Source: Alloalcanivorax dieselolei B5 (GTDB lineage: Bacteria > Pseudomonadota > Gammaproteobacteria > Pseudomonadales > Alcanivoracaceae). From it: a stretch of DNA of 64,000 nt. Under the pieces are notes generated by a model, which was not told the DNA's origin, did not search any database, and saw nothing but the letters and a program-made list of their open reading frames with translations. Where the stretch lies: NCBI RefSeq assembly GCF_000300005.1, contig NC_018691.1, forward strand, positions 3,038,001 through 3,102,000, in the 5' to 3' direction. A program made the position numbers and the translations under genes. Shown one piece after another: positions 45,915-55,930 of this stretch. The first letter of the stretch is position 1. The number at the start of each line of letters is the position of its first letter.

Positions 45915-46832
45915 ATGAGCCAAGTCATTCTGATCACCGGGGCATCCAGCGGCTTTGGCGCCATGAGCGCGCGCGCGCTCGCAGATGCCGGACATATCGT
46001 CTACGCCAGCATGCGCGATACGGCCGGGCGCAATGCACCGCAGGTCGAGGCTGTCGATGACCATGCGAAGGAACGCAACGTCCAACTGCGAGCTATCGAA
46101 CTCGACGTGCAGTCGCAGCCCTCCGCCGATGCGGCGATCGAACGCATCGTCGCCGAGCAGGGCCGCCTCGACGTGGTGATCCACAACGCCGGACACATGG
46201 TGTTCGGCCCGGCCGAAGCGTTCACGCCGGAGCAATACGCGCAATTGTACGACGTCAACGTGCTCGGCACGCAGCGGGTCAACCGCGCCGCGCTGCCGCA
46301 GTTGCGCAAGCAGGCCAAGGGCCTGCTGGTGTGGGTCGGCAGCAGCAGCCACCGTGGCGGCACGCCGCCGTATCTCGCCCCGTACTTCGCGGCCAAAGCG
46401 GCGATGGACGCACTGGCGGTCAGCTACGCCGGCGAGTTGGCGCGCTGGGGCGTCGAGACCAGCATCATTGTGCCCGGTGCATTCACCCAGGGCACCAATC
46501 ACTTCCTGCATGCCGGCAAGCCAGCGGACGAGACGCGCCAGGCGGAGTACGACAACGGCCCCAACCGCGGACTGGCCGAGGAAGCGCTGAAGAACCTAGC
46601 CGCGTGTGAGCCGCCGGATGCAGATCCGACTAGCGTCGCCCACGCCATCGTCGAAGTGGTCGATACGCCGTTCGGTCGCCGACCGTTCCGTGTGCACATC
46701 GACCCGTCCGACGACGGTTGCACGGTGGTGGCAGCGGTCGCCGACCGCATCCGCGCCAAGTTTCTGCACCGCATCCAACTGGGTGACCTGCTGTCGCCGC
46801 GTATCCATCCAGAGGCATCTCATGTCGGCTAA
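45915..46832 (+). CDS. SDR-family oxidoreductase (second)
   Basis: 306-aa SDR with TGASSGFG near the N-terminus, NAGHMVFG and an active-site YLAPYFAAKAAMD. It is longer at the C-terminus than the first SDR and resembles uncharacterised NAD(P)-dependent oxidoreductases. Start at 45915 follows CAAGGAC, 23 bp after the first SDR. It overlaps the DUF1097 gene by 11 bp. Confidence 0.88.
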   Translation: MSQVILITGASSGFGAMSARALADAGHIVYASMRDTAGRNAPQVEAVDDHAKERNVQLRAIELDVQSQPSADAAIERIVAEQGRLDVVIHNAGHMVFGPAEAFTPEQYAQLYDVNVLGTQRVNRAALPQLRKQAKGLLVWVGSSSHRGGTPPYLAPYFAAKAAMDALAVSYAGELARWGVETSIIVPGAFTQGTNHFLHAGKPADETRQAEYDNGPNRGLAEEALKNLAACEPPDADPTSVAHAIVEVVDTPFGRRPFRVHIDPSDDGCTVVAAVADRIRAKFLHRIQLGDLLSPRIHPEASHVG

Positions 46833-47328
46833 CAACTCCTGGGGCAAGCATCTTCAGGTTGTGGCGGGTAAATCGGTCGTGGCCTCGTTGGCCGCGACCT
46901 TCAGCGCGCTGGCGCTGGAGTTGCCGATATGGGCGATGTTCATCGGCTGGATCGCCTTCTTCACCCGGGGCCTCAACCTCAAGGCGGGCTTGATCAATCT
47001 GGGCTGTGTGTTGATGGGTCTGGTGCTGGGCATTGGTGCCGCCCACCTTCAAGGAGCGCTCGGCCCGCATCTGGGGGCGTACGCGATCAGCGCCGTCGTA
47101 TTGGCGATCACTGCGGTTGCGTTGTCGCTGGCCCGGGTGCCGGTCTTCAACAACCTGCTCGGCTTCTTCCTTGGTTTGGTGTCGTACTTCGCCTCGCATC
47201 TGCCGCCGACGCTGGGTAGCTTCGCCAGCCTCGGCGTGGCCGCAGCGATCGGTGCGACTGCGGGTTTCCTCGCTCATACCTGGGCGCATCGCGTCAACGC
47301 GACCCGTCCCGCCAGTTCAGCATCTTGA
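46822..47328 (+). CDS. DUF1097 family membrane protein
   Basis: 168-aa protein with about five hydrophobic segments (LPIWAMFIGWIAFFTRG, GLINLGCVLMGLVLGIGAAH, YAISAVVLAITAVALSLARV, NLLGFFLGLVSYFAS, AAAIGATAGFLAHTWAH). It matches the DUF1097 type of small inner-membrane proteins. Role unknown. Overlapping start indicates coupled translation with the SDR upstream. Confidence 0.8.
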   Translation: MSANNSWGKHLQVVAGKSVVASLAATFSALALELPIWAMFIGWIAFFTRGLNLKAGLINLGCVLMGLVLGIGAAHLQGALGPHLGAYAISAVVLAITAVALSLARVPVFNNLLGFFLGLVSYFASHLPPTLGSFASLGVAAAIGATAGFLAHTWAHRVNATRPASSAS

Positions 47329-47375
47329 TCCAATTACAACCTTTCGTAGATCACTTGCCTCAAGAGGACAACACA

Positions 47376-47594
47376 ATGCCGTTCGCTAATTACAAGTTCC
47401 CGGAAGGAATTCTGGACCACGCCAAGAAGGAAGAAATCATCCATCGCACCACGGCAATGTTCGTCGAGTATTTCGGCGAGGGCGTCCGCCCGTACTCGAT
47501 GGTTCTGGTCGAAGAGGTTGCCGATGGCGGCTGGGGTCGTGCCGACGAGACGCTGACGCTAGAGAAGATGGGGCTGCCACCCAAGTCGAGATAG
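47376..47594 (+). CDS. 4-oxalocrotonate tautomerase-like protein
   Basis: 72-aa protein starting MPFANYKFPEGIL. After Met removal Pro would be at the N-terminus, the catalytic base of the tautomerase superfamily. IIHRTTAMFVEYFGEGVRPYSMVLVEEV is the core helix-strand unit. It may isomerise dienols or dehalogenate substrates; context suggests processing of an SDR product. Confidence 0.8.
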   Translation: MPFANYKFPEGILDHAKKEEIIHRTTAMFVEYFGEGVRPYSMVLVEEVADGGWGRADETLTLEKMGLPPKSR

Positions 47595-47670
47595 TCCTTG
47601 CCCCGGTGCATGCATTGTCCGCCCCGGCGGGACGCATGCTCGAATACCCATCGCATCAAGGAGAAATCCA

Positions 47671-48006
47671 ATGAGCACGAAGAGCGCACACCTATTCCGG
47701 ATCAGCGTCGAGAAGATCGACGGTCCGGCCGACTATGCAGGCACAAGCGCACCCTTGGCGTTCGAGGTTGAGAGCCATGACGACATTCTCGCGATCGTCG
47801 ATCGCGTCCGCGCGGGGATGGCGTTCACGGCAGACGAGGCCAGCGCATTGGCACTAGGAGTCAAGCTGCTTGGCGGCGTCGTACTGACGCACCGCCGCGA
47901 CCCGTTGTTCGCTGACATCCAGCCGGCATTGAGAGGCTTCATCGGCAATCTGAAGTCGCGCGTTGCTTCGACCGCCTCCCAAGGTCAATGGAAGGAATCA
48001 TCATGA
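47671..48006 (+). CDS. DUF3861-like small protein
   Basis: 111-aa soluble protein: LFRISVEKIDGPADYAGTSA, LAFEVESHDDILAIVDRVRA and ALALGVKLLGGVVLTHRRDP. The pattern fits the DUF3861 family, whose function is unknown. It ends in a 4-bp overlap with the DoxX gene. Confidence 0.7.
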   Translation: MSTKSAHLFRISVEKIDGPADYAGTSAPLAFEVESHDDILAIVDRVRAGMAFTADEASALALGVKLLGGVVLTHRRDPLFADIQPALRGFIGNLKSRVASTASQGQWKESS

Positions 48007-48497
48007 CGATGGGGCTGACCGCCAAAGTGACTGGACAGACGAGGCAAAGTGCACTCTCAGTCTTGAGACGATACATCGAACGCTGCGAGCCGGCTTTCTA
48101 CGCCTTGCTGCGCATCGTCTTCGGCATCGTGCTGTTCACCCATGGCCTTCCCAAGGCGCTCGGCACATCGCACGGTTCCATGGCCGATCCGATGGCAGGT
48201 TCGATCAACCTGATCCAGAACGTAATGGGCATTCCCTTTGCTCCGCAGTTGGCGTTCCTGGTCATGCTGCTGGAGACCGGCGGTGCCATCCTGCTGGCGC
48301 TCGGCTTATGCACGCGGTTCGTCGCATTCCTCGTTGTCCTGCAAATGGTGGGCATCAGCTACGCGCTTGGACCGGCCTGGCCATGGATCGATCGCGGCAT
48401 TGAGTATCCAGTGCTCATGGGATTTCTGGCGCTCTACATGGTGGCGCGGGGCGGCGGGGCCTATGCATTGGACTCGCGCGTTCAGCGCTACACATGA
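48003..48497 (+). CDS. DoxX family membrane protein
   Basis: 164-aa DoxX-type protein with four TM helices: FYALLRIVFGIVLFTHGLPK, LAFLVMLLETGGAILLALGL, FLVVLQMVGISYALG and PVLMGFLALYMVARGGG. DoxX proteins occur with oxidoreductases and respiratory-type electron transfer. The ATG at 48003 has a GGAAGGA site and overlaps the preceding stop. Confidence 0.88.
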   Translation: MTMGLTAKVTGQTRQSALSVLRRYIERCEPAFYALLRIVFGIVLFTHGLPKALGTSHGSMADPMAGSINLIQNVMGIPFAPQLAFLVMLLETGGAILLALGLCTRFVAFLVVLQMVGISYALGPAWPWIDRGIEYPVLMGFLALYMVARGGGAYALDSRVQRYT

Positions 48498-49768
48498 ATC
48501 TCAAGGGAGCAAAGACCAGCATGTCCGCACAACACATTCCCTCTGAGGTCAGAAGCTACTGGCACATCCTTCTGACCGCCATGATCGGCACGGGCTGCGG
48601 CCTGCTCTCGATCACTTTCTACACGCAAGGCCTGTTTTTCCAGCCGGTGACGCAGGAGTTTGGCTGGACGCGCGCAGAATTCTTCACCAGCTACATGATT
48701 CTCATGCTGCTTGGCGTCGTCACCGGCCCGCTAGTGGGAAAACTCGTCGCAAGGTTCGGGGTCCGTCGTGTTGGTCTGTTGGGTCTGCTCGGACATTTCC
48801 TGGGGTATTTGCTCCTGGCGGTGAATCCCGGGTCGCTTGTGCTCTGGTATCTAAGTTATGGCGCCTTGTCGATTCTGGCCGCGGGCTCTCTGCCAATTAC
48901 CTGGACCGCACTAGTGAGCCAGTATTTCAAGGTGCGCCTTGGGCTTGCCATCGGTATCACGATGAGCGGAACGGGTGTCGCGGCGGCATTGGCGCCGCTC
49001 TACGTGCGCTTCGGACTGGACACCTTCGGGTGGCGATGGACCTATGCCAGCCTTGGACTGATAGCATGGGTGATGGCGACCCTCGTGGTGCTGGCCTTCA
49101 TCCGCAGGTCCGTACCAACACAGATGTCGAGGCAGCAGGCACCGGAGAACCAGGGGGGCCTTTCCCCGAGTCAGGCCTACCTCGGCTACCGATTCTGGTT
49201 CGTCAGCGCAGCGGTCTTTCTGATTTCGCTTGCCGTTGGAGGACTGGTTCCGAACTTCGCGCTACTTCTTGCTGAAAAGGGCGTCGCTGCTGCCGATATC
49301 GGGACGATCATCAGCCTGCTCGGTGTCGCCATCATTGCCGGCCGATTGTCGGCGGGCTACCTCATGGATCGCATCTGGGCACCGCTGGTCTCCGCCATCT
49401 ACTTCTCCGGAACGGTATTCGGCATTGGTTGCCTGTTGATGCAGGGGCCGCTGTCGATCGGAACGGTTGGATTCGCCGCAATCATGACCGGCCTCGCACT
49501 CGGTGCGGAACTGGACATCATTGCCTACATCACGCGGAGGTACTTCGGCTCCAAGCACTACGCCGAGATCTTCGGAGGTGTTTATGTCTCCTTCGCCGTC
49601 GGTGTGGGGGTTGCGGCTTCCGCCTGGGGCTTCCTTGTCGACTGGACTGAAAACTACGACCCGATCCTCTGGGCTTCCATCGCCCTGATCGTTATCGCCA
49701 ACGTGCTGATTCTTCTGCTCGGTCGCTATCCCGTGCCCGAACAAGCAAAAAGAAAGGCCCTGCCATGA
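48494..49768 (+). CDS. MFS transporter (oxalate/formate antiporter-like)
   Basis: 424-aa 12-TM facilitator of the monocarboxylate/oxalate type: TGCGLLSITFYTQGLFFQPV, TRAEFFTSYMILML and GKLVARFGVRRVGLLGL (motif A), and AIGITMSGTGVAAALAP. It probably moves the substrate or product of the operon. The start could be 48494 (overlapping doxX) or 48521, which has a GGGAGC site. It shares ATGA with a short frame (49765 onward) that soon ends. Confidence 0.87.
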   Translation: MNLKGAKTSMSAQHIPSEVRSYWHILLTAMIGTGCGLLSITFYTQGLFFQPVTQEFGWTRAEFFTSYMILMLLGVVTGPLVGKLVARFGVRRVGLLGLLGHFLGYLLLAVNPGSLVLWYLSYGALSILAAGSLPITWTALVSQYFKVRLGLAIGITMSGTGVAAALAPLYVRFGLDTFGWRWTYASLGLIAWVMATLVVLAFIRRSVPTQMSRQQAPENQGGLSPSQAYLGYRFWFVSAAVFLISLAVGGLVPNFALLLAEKGVAAADIGTIISLLGVAIIAGRLSAGYLMDRIWAPLVSAIYFSGTVFGIGCLLMQGPLSIGTVGFAAIMTGLALGAELDIIAYITRRYFGSKHYAEIFGGVYVSFAVGVGVAASAWGFLVDWTENYDPILWASIALIVIANVLILLLGRYPVPEQAKRKALP

Positions 49769-49781
49769 CCATATCCCGCGT

Positions 49782-49883
49782 GATGCCGTATTTGCACCCG
49801 GGCGCCGAGGCCTGTACGAACGCAACCGCTACTAACTATCTGGGGCGCACCGCATACGCGATCAGTGATCTGATATGTACCGG
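49782..49883 (+). repeat. Boundary repeat A (halves recur at 53.4 and 55.7 kb)
   Basis: The first half (49782-49836) aligns with 55710-55763 at roughly 80% by eye, sharing GCCGTATTT and GTACGA cores. The second half (49850-49883) aligns with 53363-53396 at 29 of 34 positions (CCGCATACGC, ATCAGTGATCTGA). It lies in a 383-bp gene-free stretch between the MFS and TetR genes. Confidence 0.6.
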
Positions 49884-50151
49884 CTCATTAAGGACGATGC
49901 AGCTTGGGCCACCCTTGTTTGGTAATCTCCCATGTCGTTAGAGCGCGCGCAGGCAAGGCTGCGCGTTTTTCGAAATGGGTACCTTAGCCGACTGGGCAGC
50001 CATGAGGAATCAACCCTGTTGTCCCTTGGCAATCGCCCCCGCAAGAGCTCAACCCGGCTGTTCTTTTCAGGGTTCTGTGTGGCCACGAGCCACGACATGG
50101 CACTTCCACCCAATAAGCCCGGCGCATAGCTAAGCCTATGTCACCTTGAAG

Positions 50152-50802
50152 TCAGCGGCTGTCATTATGAATCGAACGCGCTGCGCGCTCCAGGTATCCT
50201 AGGCATAAGGACTCAAGTTGGCCGCCCCAAGCCCGCAAGATTGAAGGGGGTGCCCCACCTTCAATCATGTATGTGGTTGAACCGATCATTGCCGCCATAA
50301 AAATGTATACCGCCGTTGGCAAATCATCGAACTTGGCATCCGTGGCTGTCCTTAGCACAGCGGTCAGCATCGCAAGACCACGCTCCTCACTTTCTACCAC
50401 TAGTACACGAGAGTCCAACTCGCCCGCTACCGAAAACAGAGCGCGGGCCTCGTCGATGCGATCAATCTTTGCGCGCACGAACGCGCTCACTACAGCGGAC
50501 ACGATGTCGGCCAGCGGCTTGCCGTGAACGGACTCTGCTGCTCTTCGAACCTGCTCACCGACTTCGGTCACGTGACGTCGCACAACCGCAAACAGTAGCG
50601 CCTGCTTGTTCGGATAGTACTGGTAGAGGGTACCAACGGAAGTTCCTGCCCGCTCAGCAACTCGGATGGTCGTGAGCCGCTGTCGTCCTTCGGATAGCAA
50701 AACCTGAATGGTGGCCTGAAAGATCGCCTCTAAGGTTGCCTGAGAGCGTGCTTGCCTAGGCATTTTTCTAGGGGAGAGATTGGCACTTGTACTCTTGACC
50801 AT
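50152..50802 (-). CDS. TetR/AcrR-family regulator
   Basis: 216-aa repressor. HTH: QATLEAIFQATIQVLLSEGR, then RLTTIRVAERAGTSVGTLYQYYPNKQALLFAV. The C-terminal ligand domain is helical. Divergent (68 bp) from the metallo-beta-lactamase-fold lipoprotein gene, with an operator-like palindrome between them. Confidence 0.9.
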   Translation of the reverse strand: MVKSTSANLSPRKMPRQARSQATLEAIFQATIQVLLSEGRQRLTTIRVAERAGTSVGTLYQYYPNKQALLFAVVRRHVTEVGEQVRRAAESVHGKPLADIVSAVVSAFVRAKIDRIDEARALFSVAGELDSRVLVVESEERGLAMLTAVLRTATDAKFDDLPTAVYIFMAAMIGSTTYMIEGGAPPSILRAWGGQLESLCLGYLERAARSIHNDSR

Positions 50803-50828
50803 ATGCGAATAGTAAACGTGAAGGATGC

Positions 50829-50844
50829 GTCATATTATTATGAC
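50829..50844. promoter_or_regulatory. Operator-like palindrome between TetR and MBL genes
   Basis: GTCATA-TTAT-TATGAC: 6-bp inverted arms, 4-bp spacer, midway between the divergent start codons. A natural binding site for the adjacent TetR. Confidence 0.5.
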
Positions 50845-50870
50845 TGCATGCATTTTACTAGGGCTTCAGG

Positions 50871-52130
50871 ATGGTCGCGACACAGCGGAATGGCAGGAGC
50901 AACCTGAGTGCCGACTCCGCCAGTGGGCCAGAAATCCTGCGCGGGTCGGCCAAGAGTCGACGGATTTTGCAATCGCTGGCGAGCGGCAAGAGAGGTAAAT
51001 CCATTGCTCGGTTGCTTACCAGCTCGTTCTTCGTCCTACTGTTTGCATGCAGTACCTCAGTTGGAACTACGGAGACGACAGATTTGCGGCCGTCGCATCA
51101 ACGAAAGAACGGCTATCAGAACAATTATGTCGAGTACCAAAGCAAGAGCCTGGGTGAGATTTTGAGATGGAAGTTGTCGGCCGCATCCACCGGGCTTCCG
51201 AAAACTCCTCTGCAAGCGACCCCAATGGTTGCCGCCGACGTGAACTTCATCCGAGCAAATGCCGAGGCAGGCGAGGCAATGCAGCCCGCAATAACATGGA
51301 TTGGGCACTCCACTGTTTTGGTGCAAATGGGGGGACTGAATGCTCTGACTGATCCCATGTTCTCAGATCGGGCTTCGCCACTCAGTTGGCTGGGGCCTAA
51401 GCGTGCGCAGCCGCCGGGTCTCGAGATCACGCAGCTGCCGCGCATCGATGTCGTGCTTGTGTCGCACAACCATTACGATCATTGCGACGAGCATAGCCTT
51501 CGAGCTCTCAACGCTCAGATTGGTGGTCCGCCGCGCTTCATTGTTCCGCTTGGCCTCAAAACTTGGTTCAATAAAATTGGCATAACCAACGTTACCGAGT
51601 TGGACTGGTGGGAAAGCTATTCCCAAGAGGGTGTGGACTTCGTGCTGACGCCTGCGCAGCATTGGTCAAGTCGCAGCCTAACCGATCACATGCAAACGCT
51701 CTGGGGAGGTTTCGCTGTATTCGCGAGGGATTTGCATCTGTTCTTTGCGGGCGATACCGGCTATTCGAAAGATTTTTCCGATATCAATGAGCGGTTCTTT
51801 GGCAGACAGAACGGCAAAGGCTTCGATATTTCATTAATTCCCATAGGAGCCTACGAGCCTCGCGAACTCATGCGCGAAGAACATATAAATCCAGACGAGG
51901 CAGTTAAAATTCATCAGGACATACAGGCGCGGCAATCCATCGCTATACATTGGGGCACATTCGAGACTACTGACGAAGCCCTGGATCAGCCACCGCGTGA
52001 CCTAGCGGACGCGCGCAGAAAGTTTGGAATCAATGACGATGCCTTTGTCGCCCTCGCCGTAGGTGAAACAAAAAAACTGCCGCGCCGCACCGTCGGGGAC
52101 AAAGACAGGAGCGCGGAGCGGAACCGTTAA
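50871..52130 (+). CDS. MBL-fold lipoprotein, NAPE-PLD/UlaG-like
   Basis: 419-aa metallo-hydrolase. A hydrophobic stretch LLTSSFFVLLFAC ends in a lipobox Cys (about residue 59), so the true start may be later than 50871, for example a TTG near 50968. The metal motif is SHNHYDHCDEHS (about residues 198-208), with TDPMFSDRASP before it and AGDTGYSKDF and SIAIHWGTFE after it. It resembles NAPE-hydrolysing phospholipase D-like proteins, so it may act on phospholipids in the outer envelope. Confidence 0.85.
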   Translation: MVATQRNGRSNLSADSASGPEILRGSAKSRRILQSLASGKRGKSIARLLTSSFFVLLFACSTSVGTTETTDLRPSHQRKNGYQNNYVEYQSKSLGEILRWKLSAASTGLPKTPLQATPMVAADVNFIRANAEAGEAMQPAITWIGHSTVLVQMGGLNALTDPMFSDRASPLSWLGPKRAQPPGLEITQLPRIDVVLVSHNHYDHCDEHSLRALNAQIGGPPRFIVPLGLKTWFNKIGITNVTELDWWESYSQEGVDFVLTPAQHWSSRSLTDHMQTLWGGFAVFARDLHLFFAGDTGYSKDFSDINERFFGRQNGKGFDISLIPIGAYEPRELMREEHINPDEAVKIHQDIQARQSIAIHWGTFETTDEALDQPPRDLADARRKFGINDDAFVALAVGETKKLPRRTVGDKDRSAERNR

Positions 52131-52188
52131 GAGCAGGCAGCGATCTATTTTTGATAATTTTTGAATCTAAATTGAATAGGATTAATAA

Positions 52189-53186
<998 letters not shown>

Positions 53187-53192
53187 GCAACG

Positions 53193-53345
53193 CTAAAGTT
53201 CAGCGCGAAGGGTGTCGAATGCGATCTGTAGGACTTTGGTCACAGGCTTTTGAGGTTCGCTCTGGTTGCGCCATGACTGGAGGGCGAGTCTCATCAAGCC
53301 GATCGAGACCATCGCTAATGTTCGAAGTGACTGCTGTCGATCTAT
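53193..53345 (-). pseudogene. TetR-family regulator C-terminal fragment
   Basis: Leftward frame QQSLRTLAMVSIGLMRLALQ then SWRNQSEPQKPVTKVLQIAF, ending DTLRAEL at 53193. It looks like the last 45-50 residues of a TetR regulator; no HTH part is present. It is probably the remains of a regulator that once sat by one of the SDR genes. Confidence 0.5.
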
Positions 53346-53362
53346 TTGACGCCAGCGCTACG

Positions 53363-53396
53363 CCGCATACGCAATCAGTGATCTGACGTGTGCCGA
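53363..53396 (+). repeat. Boundary repeat C (second half of repeat A)
   Basis: CCGCATACGC and ATCAGTGATCTGA match 49850-49883 with five differences in 34 bases. It lies between the SDR module and the small membrane protein. Confidence 0.6.
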
Positions 53397-53559
53397 GGAT
53401 CGTGGTACATCTCATGTCGCGGACTTATTCATTCCGCCGAAGGGATGGCAGGAAGGACCGATCATCAGGAAATTCGTTCAGAAGGACTCTCGCGATTTCA
53501 TGGCAGCCGGCATCGCTCCATGGAGCGCCACGCTGTCTCCGACTTACAGGTTGACTGAC

Positions 53560-53919
53560 ATGTATAAGTATCTCGCTTACGCAGCATATGGCTGGCTGGC
53601 CACTACTGGCGTTCTTCACTTCATTGTCGATGTGATGTCCCAGTACCTGCATGGAAAGCGTGAGCCGAGTCTGGAGACGAGCCTGTACTACGGGCTCAAT
53701 TCCGCGTTCTCCTTGGGTCAGCTCGCCTTCGGAGTGCTTGGGTTGATGTTTGTTTGGCGTGCCATGGGTCCGCAGGTTGAGGCGCCTGTCTTTGTGCTTT
53801 CAATCCTGGCTGGGCTTGGTTGGCTCGTGATCACTTTCCTTTTCATGGAGTACTGGGAGCCAAAGTTAATGGTCGGAATTTTCTGCATCCTCATCCTTGG
53901 TGCATACGTAACGCACTGA
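53560..53919 (+). CDS. Small four-TM membrane protein
   Basis: 119-aa hydrophobic protein with four likely TM helices: YLAYAAYGWLATTGVLHFIV, YGLNSAFSLGQLAFGVLGLM, PVFVLSILAGLGWLVITFLF and VGIFCILILGAYV. I do not recognise the family. The start at 53560 is used since upstream codons look noncoding. No clear partner; the 277 bp after it holds no gene I recognise. Confidence 0.65.
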   Translation: MYKYLAYAAYGWLATTGVLHFIVDVMSQYLHGKREPSLETSLYYGLNSAFSLGQLAFGVLGLMFVWRAMGPQVEAPVFVLSILAGLGWLVITFLFMEYWEPKLMVGIFCILILGAYVTH

Positions 53920-54196
53920 TTGCTGTATCGCAGCGTTGTCATGATGAAGCGGACTCTGTCCAGAGGCATTTAGGATCGCTTGGTCCACGCCTGTGAGCGG
54001 CTTTCCTGCGAAGATCGCGCCGCGTGGATAAGCCATGCTACGGGGCACTACCCGGAAGGAGTGTCATCCATTCGCAGCTGAAATGCTTGTCCGTAGCGCT
54101 CCCATCGGCAATGTCAAGAGAAGTAAAGTGCCCTCAAGGACTACGCTTTCCGTCAGAGCGCGCTCCAACATGACGGGCTACGCCGAAAATCCGTCA

Positions 54197-54769
54197 TCAA
54201 GGCTTGGGTTTGAGCATTGCGAGAAGTAGATCTAACACCTCACGCACGCTCCCCAAGCCTTTTCTCTCTCCAGAACGTCCCCCGATCTGTAGATCGATGG
54301 CCCCATGCATGCTTGCATATATGAGTCCGGACAAGCGCACCGGGTCGCCTTGCGGCAACTCCCGGGTGTCCTGACACCAAGAGACGATCTTGATAAATAT
54401 CTGGAAACATCCGAAAGCTGCAGCCTTCAGGTCCTCGTCCGCCACCACCGCCTGCGCGCTAAAGAGCAATCTGTAGCGATTGGGGTAGTCCAGCCCGAAA
54501 CGAATGAAATCGTCGATGGCTTGGTCTAGAGCCTGTCGCGAGGTACTTCCCGAACTCAGTGCCCTTGTGAAGCATTGAGTCAAATTTTCAAAAGCCCGAT
54601 ACACAATCCATGCCAACAGCGCATTGCGATCCTTGAAATGCCGGTAGGGGGCATTGTGTGAGACGCAGACGCGCTCGGCGACGGATCTGAGGGTCACCGC
54701 AGCATCACCACCCTCGTCAAGGAGCTTCGTTGCTGCAAGACCGATACGTACTTTAGTTGATGTCATCAT
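54197..54769 (-). CDS. TetR-family regulator of an SDR
   Basis: 190-aa TetR protein: RIGLAATKLLDEGGDAAVTL, then RSVAERVCVSHNAPYRHFKDRN is the HTH; it continues with a TetR_C_33-like ligand domain. The ATG at 54769 (or 54766) is just outside two operator-like repeats. Divergent SDR begins 69 bp away. Confidence 0.9.
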   Translation of the reverse strand: MMTSTKVRIGLAATKLLDEGGDAAVTLRSVAERVCVSHNAPYRHFKDRNALLAWIVYRAFENLTQCFTRALSSGSTSRQALDQAIDDFIRFGLDYPNRYRLLFSAQAVVADEDLKAAAFGCFQIFIKIVSWCQDTRELPQGDPVRLSGLIYASMHGAIDLQIGGRSGERKGLGSVREVLDLLLAMLKPKP

Positions 54770-54778
54770 AGTCGGATG

Positions 54779-54822
54779 TTGACACTGTCCACCTTCGTCG
54801 TCTACCATGTTGACACTGTCAA
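54779..54822. promoter_or_regulatory. Tandem TetR operators TTGACAcTGTCAA
   Basis: Two copies, 54779-54791 (one mismatch) and 54810-54822 (perfect), each an inverted repeat of TTGACA and TGTCAA with a 1-bp centre. Their 31-bp spacing equals about three helical turns. They lie between the divergent TetR and SDR starts. Confidence 0.65.
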
Positions 54823-54838
54823 CGCAGGAGAGATCGAA

Positions 54839-55696
54839 ATGAAAAGTGTCGTGGTTACGGGCGTTTCTTCGGGAATCGGCCGAGGAACTTTGAATGTCCT
54901 GATTGAACGCGGTTGGCATGTGTTTGGAAGCGTACGAAAAATCGAGGACATCAGATCTCTGAAAGATCAGTATGGGGACTCGTTTACCCCACTGCTGATG
55001 GATATTCAGGACGAGAGTGCTGTGCTGTCTGCTGCTGAACTGGTGCGCGAAGCACTGGGTGATCGGAATTTAGACGGTTTGGTGAACAATGCCGGCGGCT
55101 CATTTTCCGATCCGTTACTGCTTCAAAGTGTCGCGGACTTCAGGAAACAGATTGATATCAACCTGGTCGGCATGTTCGCTGTCATTCGGGCCTTTGCGCC
55201 TTTGCTAGGAGCTAGCTCTTCCCATAGCGATGCGAAAGGTCGAATCGTGAACCTAAGCTCCGTAGGTGGCACTTTTGGGCCGCCGTTTCTCGGAGCCTAT
55301 TCTGCTGCGAAACACGGCGTGGAGGGACTTTCTGAGAGCTTGCGTCGTGAGCTGATGCTCGTAGGGATTGATGTGATAGTGATAGGTCCTGGTTCCGTGA
55401 GAACTGCGATCTGGGATAAGGCGGATGCAGCGTCGACGGACCATCTAACAGGAACGATATGGGAACACCCATTTCTAAAATTTAAAGCCGCTATGGCAGA
55501 TGGTGGGCGAAAAGGCTTACCGCCAGAAGCCATTGGGCAGGCTGTAGAGGTTGCATTGACTGCTCGGAAGCCGCGTGTTCGATATGCCGTACTACCGCGC
55601 CGGGAATATCTCACAAATTTGCTTCCCCGCTTCCTGCCGGCCAGATGGGTGGATCGAGCTTTGGCAAGGCAGTTCGGTCTTTTATCCAGTTCTTAA
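54839..55696 (+). CDS. SDR-family oxidoreductase (TetR-controlled)
   Basis: 285-aa SDR with VVTGVSSGIGRGTLNVLIERG, VNNAGGSF, VNLSSVGG and YSAAKHGVEG. The ATG at 54839 follows CAGGAGAG; open codons upstream cross the operators. The C-terminal LLPRFLPARWVDRALARQFG resembles SDRs acting on bulky hydrophobic substrates. Substrate unknown. Confidence 0.9.
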   Translation: MKSVVVTGVSSGIGRGTLNVLIERGWHVFGSVRKIEDIRSLKDQYGDSFTPLLMDIQDESAVLSAAELVREALGDRNLDGLVNNAGGSFSDPLLLQSVADFRKQIDINLVGMFAVIRAFAPLLGASSSHSDAKGRIVNLSSVGGTFGPPFLGAYSAAKHGVEGLSESLRRELMLVGIDVIVIGPGSVRTAIWDKADAASTDHLTGTIWEHPFLKFKAAMADGGRKGLPPEAIGQAVEVALTARKPRVRYAVLPRREYLTNLLPRFLPARWVDRALARQFGLLSSS

Positions 55697-55709
55697 GCCG
55701 CATCTCCTT

Positions 55710-55763
55710 GACGCCGTATTTCCACCCGGCGTCAACGCCCGTACGAGCGCAGCCGCTATTCAC
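55710..55763 (+). repeat. Boundary repeat B (first half of repeat A)
   Basis: Shares about 44 of 55 aligned positions with 49782-49836 (GCCGTATTT, CACCCGG, GTACGA, CCGCTA). It directly follows the SDR gene. The 170 bp after it (55,764-55,930) holds no gene that I see. Confidence 0.6.
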
Positions 55764-55930
55764 CCATATACAACGAGCGCCGCGTACTGGGAGCGGCATG
55801 ACTTTCGAACGCGCAAAGCTTGTGGGTAACGGACGGAGGGCTCTCGGGGGAGGCAGGAGACAATAGCTAACGACGTTCCGCGGACAGAATTTTCTGAGAA
55901 TGATCGAGGAGCGGGAAAACCGACGTTGGT

